Positions 7,380-15,822 of a stretch of 32,668 bases of DNA are shown one piece after another. How positions within the stretch are numbered: position 1 is the stretch's first letter; every line of letters starts with the position of its first letter. This DNA comes from Chloroflexota bacterium (GTDB lineage: Bacteria > Chloroflexota > UBA6077 > CF-72), in NCBI GenBank assembly GCA_005883405.1, contig VBGG01000137.1, positions 1 to 32,668 on the forward strand. Direction: 5' to 3'. Below the pieces are notes generated by a model. It searched no databases and had not been told where the DNA came from. It was given only the letters and a program-made list of their open reading frames with translations. Position numbers and translations under genes: made by a program.

Positions 7380-8320
7380 CGGCGCACGTCCCCGCTGGGC
7401 TCGGCCTCGAGCTCGGCGCGGCGGGGGAGGGATTCCATGTCACCGGGAGCGGACATGGCAAGCGCTCCGCAGCGGTTGGCCAGGCGCAGCGCGTCGGCGG
7501 TCCCGAAGCCGCGCAGCAAGCCCGATATCAGGCCAGCCGCGAACGCGTCGCCCGCACCGACCGGATCGATCACTCGCTCCAGTCGATGCGCTGGTACCCG
7601 CGTCAGCTCGTCGTGGGTGACCGCCAGCGCGCCCTCGGCACCGAGCTTGAGTACAACCATGTCCGGACCGAGCCGCTGCAACTGGCGCGCGGCGATTTCG
7701 GGGTCGGCTTCGTCGGTGAGAACCTCCGCCTCGTCGATGCCTGGCAACAAGATGTCAGACCGAGCGGCGAGATCGCGCACCACGCGGCGAAATTCATCGC
7801 CGCTCCACAGCTTCGAGCGGTAGTTCGGGTCGAGCACCACCGGCACGCCGGCGGTTCTGGCGATCTCGGCCGCGGCGAATACGGTCTCTTTGCACGAGTT
7901 CGACAGCGCGGGAGTGATGCCGGTCAGGTGCAGGAACTTCGCTTTGCCGAGGTATTCAGCGTCCAGATCCTCGGGCGAAAGGCGGCTAGCGGCCGAGCCG
8001 CGGCGGTAATAGACCTGGTCGATGGGTCCGACTTCGCGGCGTTCACGAATGACGATGCCAGTCGGCGCGTTTGGATCGCTGATGACTCGCGAGGCGTCGA
8101 CACCTTCACCGCGGACACGAAAGACGACGGCACGACCGAACTCGTCATCTCCGACTCGGCTGAACCAGCCGGTGGTGTGACCCAGTCGCGCCAGGCCGAC
8201 GGCCACGTTGCTCTCCGCTCCGGCGATGTGCCGCCGGAACGTTGTCGCCTCGCGCATCGGACCGGTCTGCTCTGCGAGCAGGAGCACCATGCTCTCACCG
8301 AAGGTGACAAGGTCGAGCAT
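7376..8320 (-). CDS. kdgK: PfkB-family sugar kinase, 2-keto-3-deoxygluconate kinase-like
   Basis: Ribokinase-fold enzyme expected to phosphorylate a sugar acid with ATP. The N-terminus DLVTFGESMV and the region FRRHIAGAESNVAVGLARLG match PfkB signature 1. VLDPNYRSKLWS is typical of KDG kinases. Signature 2, DPVGAGDAFAAGL, has the catalytic base at about D258. Length is 314 residues from ATG 8320. The frame extends upstream, but that part runs into the divergent oxygenase gene and its start signals. Only 40 bp separate the two divergent starts. The 3-prime end overlaps the ABC permease start. KDG specificity is inferred; other ketohexose substrates are possible. Confidence 0.85.
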   Translation of the reverse strand: MLDLVTFGESMVLLLAEQTGPMREATTFRRHIAGAESNVAVGLARLGHTTGWFSRVGDDEFGRAVVFRVRGEGVDASRVISDPNAPTGIVIRERREVGPIDQVYYRRGSAASRLSPEDLDAEYLGKAKFLHLTGITPALSNSCKETVFAAAEIARTAGVPVVLDPNYRSKLWSGDEFRRVVRDLAARSDILLPGIDEAEVLTDEADPEIAARQLQRLGPDMVVLKLGAEGALAVTHDELTRVPAHRLERVIDPVGAGDAFAAGLISGLLRGFGTADALRLANRCGALAMSAPGDMESLPRRAELEAEPSGDVRR

Positions 8321-8360
8321 GCACCTCTGAGGATAGAATGGCAGACCGAGGAGGTGCGGC

Positions 8361-9692
8361 ATGCTGAGTCGCGAGGACAACGAGCTGATCACCAGGACGG
8401 GACCGGGAACGGCGATGGGCGAGGTGCTGCGGCGCTACTGGATGCCTATCCTGCTGGAACGCGAGCTGGCAGAGCCGGACGGAGAGCCAGTCAGAGTACA
8501 GGCCCTCGGCGAACGACTCGTTGCCTTCCGTGACACCGAGGGGCGGATCGGCCTGCTCGACGAGTTCTGCCCGCACCGCCGCGTCTCGCTGTGGCTCGGC
8601 CGGAACGAAGAGTGCGGCCTGCGCTGCGTCTACCACGGCTGGAAATACGACGTTGACGGCAACTGTGTCGATCAGATGAACGAGCCCGGCGAAAACAGCT
8701 TCGCCGACAAGGTCCACATCAAGCACTACCCGACCCTCGAGCTGGGCGGCATCGTGTGGACCTTTATGGGGCCTGCTGAGAAGATGCCGCCACCGCCATC
8801 GTTCGCCTTCACCCGGGTGCCAGCCAGCCACCGCCATGTCTCGAAAGTCATCGAGGAGTGCAGTTGGCTGCAGGCGCTCGAAGGCGGCATCGACACGTCG
8901 CACGTGCCGATCCTCCACCGCGCCCTGGTCGCCAACGGCAAACGCCCCGGCGTCGATCCGCGCAGTCCGTTCGTGCGCGGTGGTCCGCCGACGCTCGAAC
9001 TTGACATGACCGACTACGGCTACCGCTACGCTGGCATCCGCAAGCTGCCGGAGGGCGGCAGGTACGTGCGCGCCTACCACTACATCGTGCCGTTCACCCA
9101 GCTGCGACCCCAACAGCTACGCCTCGTCGGTGCGCCAGACCGCGCACGGGAGGTCGATGCGGGTCATTTCTGGGTGCCGATGGACGACCACACGTGCATG
9201 GTGTGGAACTTCCTCCACAGCTACGGCGAAGAGCCCATCGAGGACGAGGAACGCCGCGAATACGGTAACGGCAACGGTCCGGACCACGTGGACCAGACGA
9301 CCTTCCGCGCATTTCGCAACGCGCGCAACCACTGGGGCATCGATCGAGCGGCGCAGAAGACGGAGACCTTCTCCGGGATCGAGGGCGTCAACGCCCAGGA
9401 TCGCGCAGTTCAGGAGAGCATGGGCGCGATCGTCGACCGCAGTGAGGAGTACCTCGGTCCGGCCGACAAGGCGATCATCGCCATGCGACGGCTGCTGCTC
9501 CAGTCCGTCCAGACGGTCCAGGCGGGCGGGTCGCCACCCGCGGTCGACACCAGCTACTACGACCTGCGCGCGATCGAGCGGATCGTACCTGACGGCGAGG
9601 AGTGGCGCGATTCCGTCCTACCACTCATGTATCCGGCGGCCGAGGAGAACCTTGACATCATTCCGGCTGACAGGGTGCTAGCCCCTGTATGA
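8361..9692 (+). CDS. Rieske non-haem iron oxygenase, large subunit (phthalate 4,5-dioxygenase-like)
   Basis: Terminal oxygenase component that adds oxygen to an aromatic or related substrate using electrons from a separate reductase. The Rieske [2Fe-2S] ligands are C70-x-H72 and C89-x2-H92 (CPHR ... CVYHGW). The mononuclear iron site is D178, H181 and H186 in GGIDTSHVPILHRAL. This pattern and the overall 443-residue length fit the phthalate 4,5-dioxygenase/vanillate O-demethylase-type group. An excellent ribosome site (GAGGAGGTG) precedes ATG 8361. No ferredoxin reductase is seen in the window. The adjacent ABC transport genes suggest that the substrate is imported. The exact substrate is unknown. 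Confidence 0.9.
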   Translation: MLSREDNELITRTGPGTAMGEVLRRYWMPILLERELAEPDGEPVRVQALGERLVAFRDTEGRIGLLDEFCPHRRVSLWLGRNEECGLRCVYHGWKYDVDGNCVDQMNEPGENSFADKVHIKHYPTLELGGIVWTFMGPAEKMPPPPSFAFTRVPASHRHVSKVIEECSWLQALEGGIDTSHVPILHRALVANGKRPGVDPRSPFVRGGPPTLELDMTDYGYRYAGIRKLPEGGRYVRAYHYIVPFTQLRPQQLRLVGAPDRAREVDAGHFWVPMDDHTCMVWNFLHSYGEEPIEDEERREYGNGNGPDHVDQTTFRAFRNARNHWGIDRAAQKTETFSGIEGVNAQDRAVQESMGAIVDRSEEYLGPADKAIIAMRRLLLQSVQTVQAGGSPPAVDTSYYDLRAIERIVPDGEEWRDSVLPLMYPAAEENLDIIPADRVLAPV

Positions 9693-9774
9693 TAAGCGCG
9701 TCCGGGTACCCGCACCCGCAAATAGCCCTATCCAGCCAGACGCGTTACGCGTTAACATAGAGAGCGCCACGACG

Positions 9775-10368
9775 ATGATGTCCTCGGTTATCCATGCCCG
9801 CCTGGAGTACCAGTGCGGCCACGCAGCGCTGGTGTCGCTGCCGCGTATTAAAGGTGAGACTGCCGCTCAGCGCAACGCGCGTGTCGCGCGGGAAAAGAGC
9901 GCCGCCCTGGAGCGCCAGTGCGACTTCTGCGGCCCGCTGGTGCTGGAGCTCGTTACAGCTGCCCCGCCCGAGTTGGCACTGGTGGCGGCCGATTTGCCGT
10001 TGACAGTGGTAGCCGTCGAAAGCGTGGCGGCAGGCGTCGATGGACACCAGCTTAACGGAGCCGAAGGACCCGCGGAGACGGTCGAGGTCGAAGTGCTGGA
10101 ACCGGTTGCGGTCGCGGTGGCGGAGCCGGTCGAGCTACCCGCCGCCGCGTCTGAAGCCGAAGTCGAAGTCGAAGTCAGCTCTGGCAGGCAGCCAGTCGTG
10201 CGCCGCGCCGCACGCGCGAAAGCACCGCGGCCAGCCGCGGATCTGCGGAGGTTCCTGATCGAGTACCGGGTAGACCGCGTTGTCCGGGCGGTCGACATGC
10301 GCGACGCGCTGCGTCAAGTAGCGTCCCTGGGCGCGACCGACGTTCTGGAGATTGCCCGACAGGACTGA
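9775..10368 (+). CDS. Unknown protein: N-terminal zinc-knuckle-like region plus C-terminal 40-residue module
   Basis: I do not recognise a family. The first ~55 residues contain YQCGHAALVSLPRIKGE followed by a basic helix and QCDFCGP, a C-x-H ... C-x2-C arrangement that could bind zinc. The middle (about 60-155) is low complexity, rich in Val, Glu, Ala and Pro. The last 40 residues (158-197) form a compact predicted alpha/beta segment ending DALRQVASLGATDVLEIARQ. This segment aligns without gaps to the last 40 residues of the protein at 15823-16533 (16 identities by eye). ATGATG at 9775/9778 gives two start choices. It sits between the Rieske oxygenase and the ABC ATPase on the same strand, with 82 bp and 35 bp gaps. 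Confidence 0.75.
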   Translation: MMSSVIHARLEYQCGHAALVSLPRIKGETAAQRNARVAREKSAALERQCDFCGPLVLELVTAAPPELALVAADLPLTVVAVESVAAGVDGHQLNGAEGPAETVEVEVLEPVAVAVAEPVELPAAASEAEVEVEVSSGRQPVVRRAARAKAPRPAADLRRFLIEYRVDRVVRAVDMRDALRQVASLGATDVLEIARQD

Positions 10369-10403
10369 GCAATCGGCCGTTCTGCCGGCTCGGTAGCTAT
10401 CAC

Positions 10404-11174
10404 GTGCTCGAACTGCAGAAGGTGACTGTCCAGTATGGTGGGTTCACCGCCGTCGAGGACATCACCTTCGAAGTTCCAGCTGGTCAGTTCGTGGCGGTAG
10501 TCGGGCCGACCGGCTGCGGTAAGTCATCGCTGCTCAACCTGGTGGCGGGTCTGCTCGCACCAGCGCAGGGCTCCGTTCGCACCGGCGCGCGGCCAGTCAA
10601 CGCGGTCAACCGCGACTGCGGCTACATGTTCCAGGTGGACGCGTTGCTGCCGTGGAAGACGGCCCTTGATAACGTCCTGCTGGGTCCGATACTACGCGGA
10701 ACCTCCAGGACGGAGGCCAGGAGCCTGGCGCGCCAGTGGTTGGCGCGGGTCGGACTCACCGGGTTCGAAGACCGCTACCCGCACCAGCTGTCCGGAGGAC
10801 AGCGGAAGCGGGTGGCGATGGCTCAGGTGCTCGTGAATCGTCCGCCCATCCTGTTGATGGACGAGCCCTTCAGCGCGCTGGACGTCCAGACGCGCGCCCT
10901 CATGGAGCAGGAGTTGTTGGGGCTCTGGCAGGAGCAGCAGGCCACGGTCCTGTTCGTGACGCACGATCTGGAGGAGGCGATCGCGCTGTCCGATCGCGTG
11001 CTGTTGCTGACCGCTGGACCTCGCTCGCGGCTCAAGGGCGACCACGCGGTTGACCTTCCCCGACCGCGCAACGTGGTCGAGGCTCGTTTCACGCCGGGTT
11101 TCAGCGAGATCTACGAGCGTGTCTGGAGCGGCCTGCGCGAGGAGGTGCTGGCGAGCTATGCGCGCACACGGTAG
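10404..11174 (+). CDS. ABC transporter ATP-binding protein, NitT/TauT (SsuB/TauB-like) family
   Basis: Cytosolic ATPase subunit that powers import through a permease dimer. Walker A is GPTGCGKS (34-41), the Q loop is MFQVDALLPW (Q77), the ABC signature is LSGGQ (129-133), Walker B is ILLMDEP (D153, E154) and the switch histidine is H187 in VTHD. All are intact. DALLPWKTALDNV is typical of the nitrate/sulfonate/taurine subfamily. The start is GTG 10404, giving the usual LELQKVTVQY beginning; 256 residues. It is followed by a permease and a lipoprotein binding protein, forming a complete importer. The spacing to the permease (124 bp) is unusually long for an operon and contains a small perfect palindrome. 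Confidence 0.93.
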   Translation: MLELQKVTVQYGGFTAVEDITFEVPAGQFVAVVGPTGCGKSSLLNLVAGLLAPAQGSVRTGARPVNAVNRDCGYMFQVDALLPWKTALDNVLLGPILRGTSRTEARSLARQWLARVGLTGFEDRYPHQLSGGQRKRVAMAQVLVNRPPILLMDEPFSALDVQTRALMEQELLGLWQEQQATVLFVTHDLEEAIALSDRVLLLTAGPRSRLKGDHAVDLPRPRNVVEARFTPGFSEIYERVWSGLREEVLASYARTR

Positions 11175-11265
11175 TTTCTACCCCAGAGGGGACCCGCGGG
11201 GGGATCGCATCGACCGGAGCCAGCGAGATGACGGTAGCGGCCCGCGGGCGGCCGACACATCTCTT

Positions 11266-11282
11266 CCGAAGGGTCCCTTCGG
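11266..11282. other. 17-nt perfect palindrome between ABC ATPase and permease genes
   Basis: An 8-bp stem around a single central base (arms CCGAAGGG and CCCTTCGG). It lies in the 124-bp gap between two cotranscribed ABC genes, shortly before the permease start. It could be an operator or an mRNA hairpin that tunes relative expression. The loop is too short for a good terminator. Confidence 0.3.
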
Positions 11283-11298
11283 GGAAAGCTGATCGTTG

Positions 11299-12111
11299 AT
11301 GCGCGCACGCGCAACTAACCGGGGGATGGTTATCGGACTGCAACTGGCCATCCTGGTGGCGGTGATCGCCCTGTGGGAGGTCGGCACCAACACGTCGACG
11401 GGGGCGAACCGCTTCCTGATTGATCCATTCATCTGGTCGCGACCGTCGCGGATCGTCGGCCGCGTGGGCGAATGGCTCCAGAGCGGCATCATCCTCAACA
11501 ATGTCTTCATCACCCTGTATGAAGCGCTGATGAGCTTTGTGCTCGGCGCGTTGGCCGGTGTGGTGGTCGGCTTTGTCCTGGCGCGGTCCGACCTCTGGTC
11601 GCGGGTGCTGAACCCCTTCATCCAGGTTCTCAACGCGTTGCCGCGGCTCGTCTTCGCCCCGATCTTCTTCCTGTTGTTCGGTCTGGACGAGAATTCGAAG
11701 ATCGCGCTGGGCTTCTCACTGGTGTTCTTCATCGTCTTCTTCAATGCCTACCAGGGCGTACGGGAAGTCGATCGCAACGTCTTCAACAACGTCCGCATGC
11801 TTGGCGCCAACGAGCGCCAGATGACCTGGCACGTGCTGTTGCCCTCGGCCCTCACGTGGATCCTCACCAGCCTGCACACCTCGGTTGGTTTCGCAATGGT
11901 CGGCGCGGTCGTCGGCGAGTACCTCGGCGCGGCGCGCGGACTGGGCCACGTGATCGCCCAATCCGAAGGCAACCTCGACGCGACAGGCGTTTGGGCGGGG
12001 ATGCTGGTGCTCTGCGTCGTGGTCGTGGTGGTAGAAGTGTTAGTAACACAGCTGGAGCGCCGCCTGGTGCGCTGGAAGCCACGGCCCGCCGGCGAGCTGC
12101 TCACGGCTTGA
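11299..12111 (+). CDS. ABC transporter permease, NitT/TauT (SsuC/TauC-like) family
   Basis: Inner-membrane subunit with about six hydrophobic segments, the first at IGLQLAILVAVIALWEV. The cytoplasmic EAA-type loop follows the pattern VFNNVRMLGANERQMTWHVLLPSAL. LPRLVFAPIFFLLFGLDENSK and the RGLGHVIAQSEG stretch are family-typical. Length is 270 residues from ATG 11299; a TTG immediately before (11296) is an alternative. It lies between the ATPase and the binding protein genes, so it is the cognate channel. It differs clearly from the permease at 6561-7379, so the window encodes two different NitT/TauT-type permeases but only one ATPase. Confidence 0.92.
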   Translation: MRARATNRGMVIGLQLAILVAVIALWEVGTNTSTGANRFLIDPFIWSRPSRIVGRVGEWLQSGIILNNVFITLYEALMSFVLGALAGVVVGFVLARSDLWSRVLNPFIQVLNALPRLVFAPIFFLLFGLDENSKIALGFSLVFFIVFFNAYQGVREVDRNVFNNVRMLGANERQMTWHVLLPSALTWILTSLHTSVGFAMVGAVVGEYLGAARGLGHVIAQSEGNLDATGVWAGMLVLCVVVVVVEVLVTQLERRLVRWKPRPAGELLTA

Positions 12112-12126
12112 GGAGGATAGACAGAC

Positions 12127-13194
12127 GTGTACAGATCGACTGTCCTGAGCATGGCGCTGGTGTTCGTCACCGCGTGCAGCGGCGCCGCGACGAATCCGCC
12201 ATCTGCAACGGCGCCCGCCGCGAGCTCCGGCGGTGCGGCGGCGTCGGGCGGAGCGCCCGAGAAGTCGGCGCTGAAGATCGGCGTTGGCGGCCAGGGCCAG
12301 ATCATCTATATGCCGCTCACACTGGCTGACCAGCTCGGCTACTTCAAACAGGAGGGCCTGTCGGTCGAGATCCAGGACCTGAAAGGCGGCGCGGATGCAC
12401 TGACGGCGATGATCGGTGGTTCCACCGATGCCACGATGGGCTTCTACGAGCACACCATTCGCACCCAGACGCAAGGCAAGCTCATCCAGATGATCGCGAC
12501 CTGCGATCTCTACCCGGGCCTGGTGATGTTCGCGGGGAAGTCGCACCCCGAGGCCAAGACGATCAAGGACCTGGCGAACCTCAAAATCGGGATCACGTCA
12601 GCCGGCTCGTCGACCGAGGAGATGGTGAAGTTCCTCTTCAAAAAGAACGGGCTCGACCCGGCGGCGGCCCAGACCGTTGCCGTGGGAAGCGGCGGACCCG
12701 CCATCACCGCGCTGAAGAATGGCGTGGTCGACGCACTGGTGACGGTCGAGCCGGCGGCATCCACGATTGAGAAGAACAGCGATGGGAATGTGCTCTATGA
12801 CACACGTACCGAGCAGGGCACCCGCGACGTTTTTGGCGGAGCGTGGCCCGCGGGCGGCTTTTACGTGCCGGTTGACTTCGTGCAACAGAATCCCCGCACC
12901 GCACAGGCGCTGGCACGCGTGGCCGTCGATACCTTGAAGTACATCAAAGATCACAGCCCAGAAGACATCGCTGCCAAGCTACCGGGGCAGTTGTTTTATC
13001 CAGACGGTGATCAGGCGGCCTTCGCCCAGGTGCTGGGTGCCAACCAGAAGATGTTCAGCCAGGACGGCAAGATGCCCAGCGACGGGCCGACCAACGTGCT
13101 GGAAACGCTCAAGGCCGCGGATACACAGACGGACTGGTCCAAAGTCGATCTGTCGAAGACGTTCACCAATTCGTTCGTTGAGGCGGTGAAGTAA
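12127..13194 (+). CDS. ABC transporter substrate-binding lipoprotein, NMT1/SsuA-like
   Basis: Extracytoplasmic solute receptor of the ABC importer. A lipoprotein signal ends FVTAC, placing the lipidated cysteine at residue 17. A Ser/Ala/Gly/Pro-rich tether runs to about residue 47, then the binding domain starts LKIGVGGQGQIIYMPL. The motifs LGYFKQEGLSVEIQDLKGG and LKNGVVDALVTVEP are typical of the NMT1/SsuA/TauA group. The start is GTG 12127, preceded by AGGAGG (12111-12116), which overlaps the end of the permease gene. Length is 355 residues. Ligand unknown: nitrate, sulfonate, aromatic acid and thiamine-precursor types all use this fold. Its last 32 bp overlap the convergent channel gene. 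Confidence 0.92.
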   Translation: MYRSTVLSMALVFVTACSGAATNPPSATAPAASSGGAAASGGAPEKSALKIGVGGQGQIIYMPLTLADQLGYFKQEGLSVEIQDLKGGADALTAMIGGSTDATMGFYEHTIRTQTQGKLIQMIATCDLYPGLVMFAGKSHPEAKTIKDLANLKIGITSAGSSTEEMVKFLFKKNGLDPAAAQTVAVGSGGPAITALKNGVVDALVTVEPAASTIEKNSDGNVLYDTRTEQGTRDVFGGAWPAGGFYVPVDFVQQNPRTAQALARVAVDTLKYIKDHSPEDIAAKLPGQLFYPDGDQAAFAQVLGANQKMFSQDGKMPSDGPTNVLETLKAADTQTDWSKVDLSKTFTNSFVEAVK

Positions 13195-14338
13195 CCGGCG
13201 CGTCGCGGTGGAAGGGTGAGTCCGGGCCGAGCACGGGGGCGGGCGAGGCGAAGTCCCAGGCGGTGCTCTCCCAGTTGTCGGTTGCGTCCGGGCGAGGCAC
13301 CCACGGCGGCAGCTCCATGAGCAGGTGCTCCGACAGGGCTACCAGGTACGGCTCATACGCCGCGCGTATGGCTGCCAGACGTTGTTCGGTCACGATCAGC
13401 TCGGAGTGCGCGCCCTTTCCGATCAGCTCCCACAGTCGCTTGGCTGCCGCCGGATCGAGCCGCTCCTTGTCTGGCGCTCGCGGCGCCGTGTTGAACACGT
13501 GCGCCAGATCGGCCACCGCGTGACGCGCGATGGCGAAGGTGAAAGCAGCTTGCCGACTGGCCCGACTCGATCCGCAGGCCTGGATAAATGCGCACAGATC
13601 CAGAATCACCGCCAGCGCCGCAAGCCACGATTGGTTCTCGTGCTGAGACCTGAAATAGGCCAGCGTTGGATACGACAGGTGGCTTTCGAGCAGGTCCGCC
13701 ACCCAGCTCTCCCATTCGCGCAGCAGCTGATCCAGAACCATCAGGTCGCCGCCAACCACGTTGCGGCGCAAGAGCTCGCCAACGCTCGGCGGCGAGCCGG
13801 CGCGTTGGTCGAGCAGCGAGACATTTGTCTCGCGACGGGCGAACATCTGGTAGACGATCGGCAGGTAGCCAATAACCAGCGCGAGGAAGCCGAACCCGGT
13901 TCCGCCCTCGACAACCGTCAGCGCGCGCGCGAACGTGGTGGTGGGCACGACGTCTCCCAGACCCAGCGTGAAAAAGGTCGTACCGCTGACGTACACGACG
14001 GTACCGTAGTCGACCGGTCCAGCCTGGCTGCTACTGAGGCCTGAGCCGGTGGCCCAATGCAGAAAGCTGAAGCCAATGATGATCACGATCGCCCACACGA
14101 CGAACAGCAGGATCAGCGACAGCGGGCCATAGAAGCTCAGGAAGGTCTCGCGGCGAGTCGCGTCCTGGATGCGGCGCGCCATGGCGCTGTACGGACGCCA
14201 CGTGACGACGTAGAAGATGAGCGCGATGCGAAAGCGTCGGGAGACGCGGCGTGGGAGGACTACGGTTTCGAAGGCGTCCCACAGGCCGCCGGCGACGAGC
14301 CCGAAGCCGAATACGAAGACCACCACCGAGGCGAGCAT
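13163..14338 (-). CDS. Ion-channel family protein with K+-channel-like pore
   Basis: Membrane protein with an N-terminal hydrophobic segment (about 3-20), a helix at about 72-92, a re-entrant pore loop, and a further helix at about 137-165, followed by a ~220-residue soluble region. The pore has TTFFTLGLGDVVP (filter T124-D129), matching the Ion_trans_2 pattern, although TLGLGD replaces the classic TVGYGD. The soluble part is mostly helical and carries no recognised RCK/TrkA NAD motif. Length is 391 residues from ATG 14338. Its 3-prime end overlaps the convergent ABC binding-protein gene by 32 bp. It may conduct K+, but selectivity with this filter is unproven. Confidence 0.82.
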   Translation of the reverse strand: MLASVVVFVFGFGLVAGGLWDAFETVVLPRRVSRRFRIALIFYVVTWRPYSAMARRIQDATRRETFLSFYGPLSLILLFVVWAIVIIIGFSFLHWATGSGLSSSQAGPVDYGTVVYVSGTTFFTLGLGDVVPTTTFARALTVVEGGTGFGFLALVIGYLPIVYQMFARRETNVSLLDQRAGSPPSVGELLRRNVVGGDLMVLDQLLREWESWVADLLESHLSYPTLAYFRSQHENQSWLAALAVILDLCAFIQACGSSRASRQAAFTFAIARHAVADLAHVFNTAPRAPDKERLDPAAAKRLWELIGKGAHSELIVTEQRLAAIRAAYEPYLVALSEHLLMELPPWVPRPDATDNWESTAWDFASPAPVLGPDSPFHRDAPVTSPPQRTNW

Positions 14339-14380
14339 TTCAGATACCGGTTCAGGGATTAACCGCCACGCCGGCGGACC

Positions 14381-14971
14381 TCACTCCAGCCAGTGCGTCG
14401 GCGCGCGGGCAGCGAAGCGAAAGCGGCGCGCGGGGCTCTCGCGATCGACTTCGACTTCTACCTCCACGAAGCCAGCAGCTTGGAGTCGATCGGCGAGCGT
14501 CGCGGGGTCGACGGGAACACACACGTCGCCCGCGTGCAGCTCGCGCCAATCTGGCCGATCGATACTGTCGACGCCGACGAGTAATCCGCGGGGGCGGAGG
14601 ACGCGGCGCAGCTCGGCCAGCAGGCGATCCTGATGTTCAGGCGACGGCACGTGATGCAGCATGGTGAAGCACGTCGCCCCGGAGAACCGCCCGGCCGGAA
14701 ATGGCAGCGATGCGCCATCGGCGTGAACCACGCTGACGTTGTTGCCGGACATGCGCGCCGCCAGCGCTGTCGCCAGGGCGTCGTCCACGTCTACGGCGGT
14801 GAGCTGCCTCACCCGCCTGCGCAGCACATCGGTGGTGAGACCCGGCCCCGGTCCAACCTCCAGGACGTCATCACCCAGGTCGCGTCGGCTCAACGCCCAG
14901 GGCAGGATCTCCTTTTCGACGGTTTCGGCCCATTCGGCGCTGGCACACACCTCGAGATGTCGCTTGTTCAT
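14381..14971 (-). CDS. Class I SAM-dependent methyltransferase
   Basis: Rossmann-like methyltransferase of 196 residues, cytosolic. Motif I is VLEVGPGPGLTTDVL (about 36-50), the acidic residue after beta-2 is in LTAVDVDDALA, then VVHADGASLPFPAGRFSGA (motif II region), FTMLHHVPSPEHQDRLLAE and LRRVLRPRGLLVG (motif III). The methyl acceptor is unknown. The N-terminal MNKRHLEVCASAEWAE is common in small uncharacterised Methyltransf_11 proteins. It is divergent from the gene at 14999 with only 27 bp between starts, so the two may share a control region. Confidence 0.88.
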   Translation of the reverse strand: MNKRHLEVCASAEWAETVEKEILPWALSRRDLGDDVLEVGPGPGLTTDVLRRRVRQLTAVDVDDALATALAARMSGNNVSVVHADGASLPFPAGRFSGATCFTMLHHVPSPEHQDRLLAELRRVLRPRGLLVGVDSIDRPDWRELHAGDVCVPVDPATLADRLQAAGFVEVEVEVDRESPARRFRFAARAPTHWLE

Positions 14972-14998
14972 CGCAGCTAGTGGGTAGAGTAGCAGTCG

Positions 14999-15637
14999 AT
15001 GGCGCTCAGGAACCGGGTCACGCCGTTTGGTGAGATCGTCGCGGTTGCCGGTCGTGGAACGCTGATGGGCAACCGCGGCGTGCTACACAATCGCGAACGG
15101 GACCTCGTGCGCGACTGGCAAGTGCGACGCTGGATCGCGTGCCGCCTTGAATTTCGCGGTCGCCACCGCGAAGTGATGACTCCTGGCTCGTACACCGAGC
15201 TGTTTTTTCTGGACGAAGCTGCCGCGCTAGCCGACGGCCACCGGCCATGTGCCGAGTGCCGCCATGCCGATTACATGCGATTCCAGGCTGCCTGGCGGAG
15301 CGCGCGTGAGCTTCTGAAAGTGCCCTCCGCCGATGAAATGGACGTAGTCCTGCACGACGAACGGCGAACCGCGCCCTGGCGGAAACGCACACACACAGCG
15401 GAAATCGCTTCGCTGCCCGATGGGAGCTACATCGCACTGGATGGCCGCGCCTGGCTGGTATACGGCGAATGGGTGCACGCCTGGTCCCCGGATGGCTATG
15501 TCGAACGTCAGCGTCGGCCGCCGTCGGGTACGGTCAGCATGCTCACACCGCCATCTATCGTCGGGGCGCTCCGCGCCGGTTACCGATCGGTCGTCCATCC
15601 GAGTGCCAATCCCGGCGGGACCTCCGGAGCTTATTGA
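14999..15637 (+). CDS. Conserved-looking hypothetical protein with RPCxxC site
   Basis: No family assigned with certainty. The N-terminal half looks constrained: LRNRVTPFGEIVAVAGRGTL, GNRGVLHN, WIACRLEFRGR, MTPGSYTELFFLDEA and then GHRPCAECRHADYMRFQ. C84 and C87 in RPCxxC, together with C48, could form a metal site resembling the RPCxxC of Ada N-terminal domains, but the surrounding fold is not obviously Ada. The second half (WRKRTHTAEIASLPDGSYIALDG) could be a small beta domain. Length is 212 residues; the start ATG 14999 lacks a clear ribosome site. It is divergent from the methyltransferase. A nucleic-acid-related role is only a guess. Confidence 0.7.
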   Translation: MALRNRVTPFGEIVAVAGRGTLMGNRGVLHNRERDLVRDWQVRRWIACRLEFRGRHREVMTPGSYTELFFLDEAAALADGHRPCAECRHADYMRFQAAWRSARELLKVPSADEMDVVLHDERRTAPWRKRTHTAEIASLPDGSYIALDGRAWLVYGEWVHAWSPDGYVERQRRPPSGTVSMLTPPSIVGALRAGYRSVVHPSANPGGTSGAY

Positions 15638-15822
15638 CTGGTGTCCAGACATTTGCATCCGAATGTGCTATTGTCCGGGTACCAGTCATTCGCCGTGGGA
15701 CCACACCGTTGGGCAATCATTCGGCGCGACCTCCGCGTCTTGAGTCACGCCCTTGACATCCACCGCGTGGCGACACGTGCGTCGATACTGTAAGTTTCGG
15801 GAGACGGAGGACAGGAGAGGTG

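Noticed and set aside
9652-9693. Promoter (TTGACA ... TATGAT) at the end of the Rieske gene
   Set aside because: Spacing of about 30 bp is wrong and the hexamer lies in coding sequence.
15753-15789. Promoter with TTGACA upstream of the HTH/AT-hook gene
   Set aside because: A consensus -35 is present, but nothing like a -10 lies at 16-18 bp; the nearest candidate (GATACT) is 25 bp away.
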